Source of the DNA: Adineta vaga
Lineage: Eukaryota > Rotifera
Assembly: GCA_021613535.1 (NCBI GenBank)
Contig: CP075494.1
Coordinates: 2,728,001-2,792,000, forward strand
DNA length: 64,000 bases
Direction: 5' to 3'
Shown here: piece by piece, positions 57,000-64,000 of the stretch
How the letters are laid out: every line of letters starts with the position of its first letter
How positions within the stretch are numbered: position 1 is the stretch's first letter
The notes under the pieces: model-generated
Databases searched by the model: none
The model's input: the letters and a program-made list of their open reading frames with translations, nothing else
Told to the model about the DNA's origin: nothing
Position numbers and translations under genes: made by a program

Positions 57000-58090
57000 T
57001 TTGAGCTAAGCAGATTGTTTTAGTTTTCTATCAGATTCTTGTGCCCATACATATTTTATTTTGACAACGGACGTTATTATGATCAAGTGTAGTTATCATT
57101 TCGAATTTGTTTGTATAGAATATTTTCAAACTATGTTTTTTTGCTTATTTTCTTTTCTGAAAAAAATTTAATATCACTACTGGTAGAAACTATTTCAAAT
57201 ATAATTTAAGATGTGGAGTTTTTGTAAAGATTCTCAATATAGTATGCGCTGGAAAGAGTACTCAGAATGAAAGTATTCTGCATTCCATAAGTAAAAGTTT
57301 AGAATTTTTTAAAATATTCGTTTTTCTACAAAATAGTTACGAAACCCGAATACTCAAAACTGTTATGCAATACATCAAAAGCAAAAAGAGGGAAGTTGAA
57401 ATAAAAGTAAGTAAATGGATTTTATGTGAAATATATCATTATATCCACGCTTACGAACTCTTTTAGTTTAACGTGTTATTATGCATATACCAATAAATAA
57501 GAAAATAATATCAGGTAAACCATGATGAAAAGTATAGTATAGAATAAAGTAGATTTTGAGGGTGTGAGTGTAAGTGTCTAGCTACCATGACCGGTTTCGT
57601 CTTGCGCTCCGAAAACTCGTCAGATGGCCTATTAATTTGAAATTGATCTAATTCTGATCTCTGTTAAGTTTAAATCTAACTGAATTGAAGTTGATGACGC
57701 AATTTTTTAACATCTTGAAGTTATTGTTCGATTGATTCACTGAATTTAAGATAAAGCGATAGCTGTAGACGATTATTTTTTGATAATTGGTGTAATTTTT
57801 TTTTGAAGTGTTTTTCATCTAATACTATAAGATATTAGAAGAAATTGGATTGATGGAATTCTTGAATAGTTTAATCTAGAATTGAAAAGAATTTTCCATT
57901 GAATATAAAACTTTTCATTATATTTGATTTGAAATGATTTATGTAATATAGCCGGATTTAATCTTACAATAGGAAAGATTCAATATTTTGAGAGGAATAA
58001 TAAGATTATTCGGTTTTGGTGTATGAATTTTAAGCTAATGATCAACAGTTTTTTCTTGGATATCAGAAATAACTATTCAATTTTATTTAT
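57000..58090. other. Spacer after the NACHT gene
   Basis: AT-rich. A CACCC-family half-repeat (TTTGAGGGTGTGAGTGTAAG) lies at 57554-57580. Nothing else was recognised. Confidence 0.45.
57554..57580. repeat. GTGGG half-repeat, copy 9
   Basis: TTTGAGGGTGTGAGTGTAAG matches the left arm of the dispersed palindrome; no right arm was found within 100 bp. Confidence 0.55.
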
Positions 58091-58440
58091 GTTTTAATGT
58101 TTCGTTTGGGCCGTTTCTGAATGAGTTTCTTTGAAGCATTTAGCTGGTTACGATTATCAGCAATCAACTTGGCTTTCATGGCTGATGTATTCTGACAGAC
58201 GTTTTCATATATTCGATACATATCACGTTTGAATGAACGAAATCGTCTTTCGTGTTTTTAATGAATAAAGAAACGATCACGGAAACGTATAAGACCAGCT
58301 TGTTTTTGATTCATTAGATTTACTGATGTACGTAGTTGGTTTTGAATCAACTGATTCTGGATTGTGAATATCTGCCAATGCTATGCTTCTAGCTACTTGA
58401 GACTGACGAGTTGTTGGCTGTGATCTGGCCTCGTAGCGGC
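58091..58440 (-). pseudogene. Gene remnant with in-frame stop
   Basis: On the minus strand a coding-like stretch reads QNQLRTSVNLMNQKQAGLIR and RFRDRFFIH, then TAA, then in the same frame KHERRFRSFKRDMYRIYENV and MKAKLIADNRNQLNASKKL before a final stop. Codon-like bias and charged helical composition suggest the tail of a former protein. A different frame is open upstream (RSQPTTRQSQVARSIAL). Family unknown. Confidence 0.3.
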
Positions 58441-60360
58441 TGTCTCAGAAAATATGGGAATATGTAGGAAAGTAAAAGTATTATCCATATAGGATTTTCT
58501 TCGCCTATATAGGAAATATATAGGACAAGGGTTTCCAGAATAAATAGCTTTTTAAGCTTAAAATCTGACAATCTACAGCAATATTGAAAATTAGTCTCTT
58601 TTCTGCATATATACGGTTAATTGCATTATTTTTTCATAGTTTTATGTAGTCTGCTGTACACAACTAAAACGTCGAGAATTTGCTATTTCGATACAGTTCC
58701 ATAGAGAGTTGATTATTCTACCAAATCAAACTATTTCGATTTTATTTTCTTCGTTCTGTTGTGAAAAATTCAGAGATGCGCGGATACAAATGCAAAAAGT
58801 TCTCACAAACAAACAATATCTTCCTCTTCTTATGTCTCTTCTAGCGTACATTAACATCGAAAATAAAGCATCACCACAAAAAAAACGCACACGATCAAAT
58901 CTCAGGATGAGGATAAGGGCGGAACATCAGCATACACGAAAACAAAAAAAATTAACCTACCCAAAAAATAGGAGTCAGTGGGGGTTTTCCATCACGACGA
59001 GGTACCTGTGACAATTTCTGATGGAAGAGATATATATCCAGATGGAATCATGTCATTCTTTATTTCTTTCTAACATTAATCGCATCTTTTACATACGAAA
59101 ACACAAGCTTATATATGTGCAACCAAAAGAAAGAGAACGAGGGAGTAAATTCATGAGACATAGATAGATGAGAGAAAGAGAACAGCCAAAGAAAATGGAT
59201 AGAACGATATCACCACAGATATCGTCACAGTACCCATGTACTCAAGCCTATGTCCTGAGATGAAATCATCTACTCTCTCACAATGCTTAGAACTATTAGA
59301 ATTCATACTTGTTATCTCAATAAATATACTCGAGTATATCGATACGAATTTCAACAATTCTAAGGATTTGGGGGGGGGGGGGTATATGAGTTCATCAAAC
59401 TTCAAGATATTGTTACATTCGGAGTACATTTTTTTTTCGTACTCACCTAGCCCTCAACTAAACTAACATCAGAACTGGAAAAGATTTTCTGTTTTTTCTC
59501 AACGACAAAAGCACTCTAGAAATTGTATAGAAGTAAAATAAATATATATCGATTGCATCTTTTCGTCCATATTTGTGAAACAAATAATTAGCTATATCAT
59601 CGAAGAAATTTTTGATAAAAAAATACTGACTGACCGAGTAACTTTGTTATTATAATGATCTAATGTCCAGATCGACAAATCCGATAGGATCCAACGTTCC
59701 TACAAAATCCTATCGGATTCCTGGTGACGAATCTGTATTGGATTTTGCCAGTAAAATTTCCGTCGGAAGCTGCAAATTTTATGAGCGTTCTTTTTAGCTA
59801 TATTTTATTGCGGTCTTACGGCCACCTGTCGAATCCGTCAAAATCCGTTTTTTGGAAACTCTAGGATCCTATGTTGGATCCGCAACCGACAGAATCCGAA
59901 GTGATTCCGTCCCCAGGAATACGATAGGATATTGTTCGATCATAGGATTCCGATGGAATCCGGCATGGGATCCGAGTATCAGATTGGTCGACATGAGTGA
60001 AGAACGAGCTCGTACATTGTCATCATTATCTGTCTAATACACTTAGCGCTGCTGACAATACATATAACGGATGTTGCCCTTCTCAAAGAATATGTAACTT
60101 TCTTTAAAAACAATAATTTTTTTGAAAAATATAGAAAATACAGTCCCACTACGAGGCCAGGTTAAATTGTCGTTAATTCATTTTTTAGTCTGTTTTCATA
60201 GTCTAATTGAACAGACATCTATTCAAAAAGGTCGGATATATTTCTTTTTCTTTTGATCAGCAATAAAGACAATGATCAGGAAACTCGTTTTTTCCTTGTT
60301 GTCATGGACGACATCGAAATAAAAAAGATCGTATTTGTCGATTTGAAATCATATTCTTTT
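58441..60360. other. Intergenic region with poly-G tract and GGATTC-type element
   Basis: No gene was recognised. A run of 13 G lies at 59370-59382. A degenerate inverted-repeat element lies at 59669-59993. The words ATATAGGAAATATATAGGA and CTTAAAATCTGACAATC near 58500-58575 loosely match sequence near 42320 and 43425. Confidence 0.4.
59669..59993. mobile_element. GGATCC/GGATTC-rich non-autonomous element, ~325 bp
   Basis: Repeated short words (CCGATAGGATCC, ATCCTATCGGATTCC, TAGGATCCTATGTTGGATCC, GATTCCGATGGAATCCGG) are arranged as nested inverted repeats, unlike the surrounding AT-rich DNA. A shorter run of the same kind is at 15050-15175. No ORF. Confidence 0.5.
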
Positions 60361-60756
60361 ATGGCTTATCAACCAAAACAAACCATAGTCATTTTATTCT
60401 TTTGCATTGCGACTATAAATGCAGAAAATATGCCTTTTATTCGAGGTGCTTATTACAATAAATTAGCGAAAACAATCGTTTTTGATGTTGACTATAAAGG
60501 TGGTTGCGTCGAACATGATTTTCGATTCAAAATGGGTGGTTGTCGTGACGTTGAGCCTTATCAATGCAGTGCTTCAATAATTGATTTGACTTTGAATGAT
60601 TCTTTTGATTTCATCGTTTCTCGTCAAATATCAATCGTTATCAAAGAAATTATAGTTCAGACTATTATAGATATGTTAGTACAAACAATTACTATCTATG
60701 GCAAGGAGCATACAAATGCAAAATTTATACAAAAGAAAAATGTAAATTTTAAGTGA
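60361..60756 (+). CDS. Small secreted protein, paralogue of the 16-kb gene, 3' end altered
   Basis: From the ATG at 60361 the protein has 131 residues. It starts with a signal peptide (MAYQPKQTIVILFFCIATIN). It then matches the 16-kb gene: ENMPFIRGAYYN / EKMPSIRAANYN, YKGGCVEHDFRFKMGGC / YGGGCKEHKFELKIGAC, QCSASIIDL / QCGAKLIDL, TITIYGKEHTNA / TIRIKGDENTTA. This start is chosen by homology; the frame is open further upstream. The two paralogues part at the very end: here the frame runs on into KFIQKKNVNFK, which is the left arm of a 65-bp inverted repeat. So the last ~10 codons probably come from an inserted element. Function unknown. Confidence 0.65.
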   Translation: MAYQPKQTIVILFFCIATINAENMPFIRGAYYNKLAKTIVFDVDYKGGCVEHDFRFKMGGCRDVEPYQCSASIIDLTLNDSFDFIVSRQISIVIKEIIVQTIIDMLVQTITIYGKEHTNAKFIQKKNVNFK

Positions 60757-60975
60757 AGAATTGAAAGAAACGAATATTATTATCATTATTTCGGACGTTT
60801 CGTCAACTTAGTTGACATCATCAGCACCATCTCCACGACCAACACGTTTATTGATTGTCATTTTAGTTCACTATGAAAGAATATTAATAAGAAAAATTAA
60901 AATTGTAATATTCATTTCTTTCAATTCTTCACTTAAAATTTATATTTTTCTTTTGTCTAAAATTTGTCATTAATT
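60714..60975. mobile_element. Inverted-repeat element with hammerhead-like core
   Basis: The left arm (60714-60782) includes ACAAAAGAAAAATGTAAATT and TTAAGTGAAGAATTGAAAG. The right arm (60909-60975) carries CTTTCAATTCTTCACTTAA and AATTTATATTTTTCTTTTGT. The arms match as inverted repeats with few differences over about 65 bp and flank a 126-bp centre. The left arm overlaps the end of the secreted-protein CDS. No ORF. Confidence 0.7.
60794..60824 (-). ncRNA. Hammerhead-ribozyme-like core
   Basis: Read on the minus strand: CTGATGA, then a hairpin GTCAAC-TAA-GTTGAC preceded by one T, then GAAAC and GTC. CUGAUGA - stem II - GAAA is the conserved core of hammerhead ribozymes, and minimal forms occur in Penelope-like retroelements, which include the Athena elements of bdelloids. 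Stem II is a perfect 6-bp pairing. Stem III would be minimal (AC/GU) and a convincing stem I was not found, so self-cleavage is unproven. Confidence 0.5.
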
Positions 60976-62303
60976 TTATTTTTCTTATTAATTTGCAAAA
61001 TTTATTCTTACATACTAAATATTCTCTTGACATTCTATTAGAAAAGGTAGAAATTTAGTGAATATCTTGAGTTGTAATCTTGTGTGGTATGCAGAATAAA
61101 ATGTTTATTTTGAATTGCGTACTGATGTGGTTTATCCTAATTGTTCACTGAATTCAAATTCATCTTATTGGATTATTGATTGATCTTGTGATAGTATGGG
61201 TACAGATAACAGAATAATATGAATTCTGAATAAGACTCAAACTCACACCCGTAAAAGTCTTCTTCGTAACTTTTATCATTTAATTTCAATTCGATTCAGT
61301 CGTACTAATTAAAACGACGACTTTATATCGATGTATTTCCATAATGTTTTTGTTTGCGATCTAACCATATATCAACCGAAAGATAAAATACAGCGTTGCA
61401 AAGTTAAGAAATTGTGAAAAAATAGATTGTTTACTTAATATGTTTAATTTTGTTTATAATTCTTATATGTATAAACTATTCTTGATAGAATACTTATATG
61501 AGAAATAATACAAAGTATTCGAAGAAAATTACTATTCGTTAAAATTCATCACTTTTGTTTATGTTGCTGTTGCATCAAACAAGAACTTGTTAGCTACGAA
61601 TCTTTATAGGTTTCACTTTTTACTGGTTCTGGTTCGTCATCATTGTACAAACAAATCTTAACTACGTTTCAATATTATAAAATCGGAATCTTGGAGCTCA
61701 CTGAATATCCAACATCAGGTATCATGATATATCATGCTGTTGTTATCGCTGGCTATGTAATATATGTGGCATCGAATCTAGCGCATTTTATATAAGAAGA
61801 CCAGCTTAAATGCCCATTGATCTATTTATCAAATGACTATAATGCGCGTTCCAATTTTTACTATGCTCTGGAATGAATTTTTCTATTTTTTTTAACATGT
61901 TCTTCTCATTTTAGTTCTGTTTTTAAAATTATGTACGAAATAAAAACAATTACGAGGTTCACATATTTGAAGATGTGAGTATTGGTTATGCTTGCACACT
62001 CTCGCAGTCTGATACAGATTAGAAAAACTCATTCATCATCAACGTTTTATGTATCTTAAAGAAAAAGAGCACAATGCAAAGTTGTTTTCCCTTTACACTA
62101 TTGAAATATTTCATATCAGAAAAGTGTAGATAAGAATAGACGGAAGTATAAGAAGAGAACGGCTCACTCGTTTACGAATAAATTTTTCCTAGTGGTTTTG
62201 TCTTTGTATTGTTTTTTTTCACCTACTATCAATGATAAAATTTCCACTTCTTTTATCATAATAAGTTCTTATTATTATATACACTGACTCAAATAAGAAC
62301 AAT
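60976..62303. other. AT-rich spacer, nothing recognised
   Basis: Only a loose match to the dispersed GTGAG/CACTC words near 61970-62010 (GATGTGAGTATTGG, GCACACTCTCGCAG). Confidence 0.4.
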
Positions 62304-62333
62304 GTGACTATATTTCATAACTTTCTTTTAGTT

Positions 62334-62516
62334 GACCATTTTGTTCTATATAAAATACTTTTAAAACATGGAAATGGATGTGCAGAATGCTGGGGCAAAA
62401 ATTGGCGAATTATTAATACTATGGCTGAAACTCCATTTACGTCCTATTGGGAAGGACAAATAAAATGTGCAAAATGTTCACACGCATATAAATTCCATGA
62501 TTTCAAAAATAATTAA
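62334..62516 (+). CDS. Possible terminal exon with two CxxC pairs
   Basis: After a good acceptor (TTTCTTTTAG at about 62322-62331) an open frame encodes about 60 residues with HGNGCAECWGKNWR and GQIKCAKCSHAYKF, a four-cysteine zinc-ribbon-like pattern, ending at TAA 62514-62516. No clear upstream exon was found, so it may be the orphan last exon of a lost gene. Not recognised. Confidence 0.25.
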   Translation, partial: DHFVLYKILLKHGNGCAECWGKNWRIINTMAETPFTSYWEGQIKCAKCSHAYKFHDFKNN

Positions 62517-62696
62517 ACATTTTTTTCCCTTTTGTCTTCTAACTCATTTCGATGTGACGATTTTTAATATTCAAAATGATTATATATTATATTCAAAACT
62601 ATTTTTATTAATAATAAATATACGTGTTTCAATTAAAAAATTTGAAAAAAAAGAGTTACATGATATTTATGGTTGCAAATAAAATTACATGTTTGT

Positions 62697-63649
62697 TTAA
62701 TGTCGAAAGACTCGATGAATCTTGTCGAATACATAATTTTTCAATTCATGATTGCTGATAAATAAATTCAAAATTATACCTACTATACATAGTTCACTAA
62801 AGACTACCATAGCTGGTCGAATCCATTCATTCAAACTCATAAATTGACTGACAATCACAATTACATAACTCGTACTCCAACCACCCATAAATGTAATAAA
62901 CATGAAAATCATTTGTCGCAATAAAGAAATTTCACGTCGACCTAAATTCATCATTTGATTATTATGAGGTTGAACACGACATGAAGAAGATCGGACATAA
63001 CGAAAGATGAGAACATTGAAAATAATATTCATAATTGATGGTACAACCACAGCTGTTATTAGTGTATAAAATCTTAGCCAGGTAACATAAACACATACCT
63101 AAGTAACAAATTCATTAGTATTTTTATAAGAACATTTGAAAAATACAGAAGCGTAAAATATATTCACTTATTGCAACAAAAGACCTTTTACATCATGTTG
63201 TATTTTCAACTTACATTATGTTTTTGAAAAACAAATGGTAATGAAATAATCAAAACGCCAACCCAATGTGTTGAAATGCATATTCCAACCCACTTTTTTG
63301 TTTTAAATAAAGGTTTATAATGATATACAATAGAACAAAATCGATGGACAGTAAATGTAACAAAAGAAAATGGAATTTCAATGCTCGCGATATTAAATAT
63401 ATAATATAACATAATACATCCATTTGGAGTAAAGATATTACGAGCAGTAAGATAATATGATGTGTAAAAGATGATATAATAAACCGAAGTTATAATCATA
63501 CTGATACACATATTGACAATGAAGACATTGTTTATTGAATGAAAACGACGAATAAGTAAAATGAATAATGAATACATTAAAGACAAAAGTGTGATTAGAG
63601 AAAATAAACTGATTATGAGAGAAGCTTTGATAGATGATTCAATAGTCAT
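62697..63649 (-). CDS. Rhodopsin-family GPCR (two exons)
   Basis: Exons are 63215-63649 and 62697-63098. The 116-bp intron (CATAAT|GTAAGT ... TTACTTAG|GTATGT) keeps frame and falls in extracellular loop 2. The product has about 278 residues with seven helices. TM1 is SLIISLFSLITLLSLMYSL, TM3 ends in VTFTVHRFCSIVYHYKP (HRF replacing DRY), TM5 follows WLRFYTLITAVVVPS, and the chain ends after a short 8th helix (NYVFDKIHRVFRH). It is unlike the two other GPCRs in the window in motif and gene structure. Start: ATG 63649 before TM1; the frame opens earlier with TTG only. Ligand unknown. Confidence 0.82.
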
Positions 63650-63712
63650 GATTAGAAAGAAAATTTTGAGCAAATGAAGATATATTTTGTTAGTAAAGTT
63701 ATAAAGTGACAA

Positions 63713-64000
63713 AGAAGAATCACCGGAAAAATTTTTGTTCTAAAAAGAATATTTTATCTTTATCGAAGTTCTTACAGCAACCTACTTTCTAAGCAAAAAA
63801 AATATAATGAACAACAAAGAATTTAAAAAGGAACAGAAAAATAATTTATTTCTAACGTGTGGTTCATATTAAACGGAACACAAAGTTTTCCTCTTTTTTC
63901 AGCACTTCTTAACAGATTCGATAGAGATTTTTTCGTTCTACAAAGCTCATAAGTTTGCTTTTCGAATATATTTATTCTATCAGTAAAAAAATCAAAAGAT
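63713..64000. other. Upstream region of the GPCR gene
   Basis: AT-rich; no gene or repeat recognised before the window edge. Confidence 0.4.

Noticed and set aside
4273-57580. Interpreting the CACCC repeats as true telomere arrays
   Set aside because: Each copy has only one to three TGTGGG-like units in an inverted layout, never a long direct array.
59370-59382. G13 tract as a G-quadruplex signal
   Set aside because: A single homopolymer run, possibly length-variable or a sequencing artefact; no spaced G runs around it.
59151-59466. ORFs on both strands around the poly-G tract
   Set aside because: Both depend on the homopolymer (a proline or glycine run); likely chance.
1-64000. tRNA, rRNA or CRISPR arrays
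   Set aside because: No cloverleaf with a B-box, no rRNA-like conserved tract and no regularly spaced direct repeats were seen on reading.

Overview
This 64-kb window is AT-rich eukaryotic DNA with compact genes. Most introns are GT-AG and about 45-60 bp long. The gene families present (REJ/GPS polycystin-like receptor, NHL and ankyrin proteins, F-box/LRR proteins, SPX-EXS phosphate exporter, TRPA-like channel, rhodopsin-type GPCRs) are metazoan. TGTGGG-containing short palindromes, an intronless bacterial- or plant-type glycosyltransferase, very short introns and many small terminal-inverted-repeat elements together suggest a bdelloid rotifer (Adineta/Rotaria type). The organism call is inference; no marker gene proves it.

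Layout. 1-3964 (-): 5' part of a large ankyrin-repeat gene that runs off the left edge. 4.4-4.9 kb: a decayed ORF. 6227-8032 (+): two-exon HExxH protein whose single 1.1-kb intron carries a 323-bp foldback element. 8765-14468 (-): about 19 exons of a polycystin-1/REJ-like ectodomain gene with an in-frame stop in its NHL repeats and no membrane part. 16.1-17.8 kb (-): small secreted protein and an intronless GPCR. 21.2-23.4 kb (-): F-box/LRR gene apparently spliced to a membrane-domain exon. 24.2-25.8 kb (-): GT4 glycosyltransferase. 27.5-30.0 kb (+): 14-exon MFSD5-like transporter. 30.4-34.1 kb (+): TRPA-like ankyrin channel with one frameshift. 34.2-36.4 kb (-): XPR1 phosphate exporter. 36.7-37.9 kb (-): conserved secreted protein with a GC-AG intron. 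39.2-40.1 kb (-): broken GPCR. 41.5-42.0 kb (+): Cys-rich-tail protein. 44.2-46.0 kb (+): F-box/LRR protein. 46.1-49.5 kb (-): a chain of three membrane units with ENaC-like topology, the first truncated. 50.7-57.0 kb (+): intronless 2.1-kb-residue NACHT NTPase. 60.4-60.8 kb (+): paralogue of the 16-kb secreted protein, its 3' end fused into a long inverted repeat holding a hammerhead-ribozyme-like core. 62.7-63.6 kb (-): a two-exon GPCR.

The genes do not form an operon or one pathway. Many encode membrane, sensory or extracellular proteins. Several are visibly decaying (frameshifts, a stop, truncations). The strongest unexplained pattern is a short dispersed element (CACCCACACCCTCAAG and its complement, often as a 40-65-bp imperfect palindrome) that appears about once in most intergenic spacers and usually a few hundred bases or less upstream of a start codon. 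Other unexplained items are the hammerhead-like hairpin at 60.8 kb, several related or independent inverted-repeat elements (two of them inside introns), and the single-chain three-unit channel-like gene.
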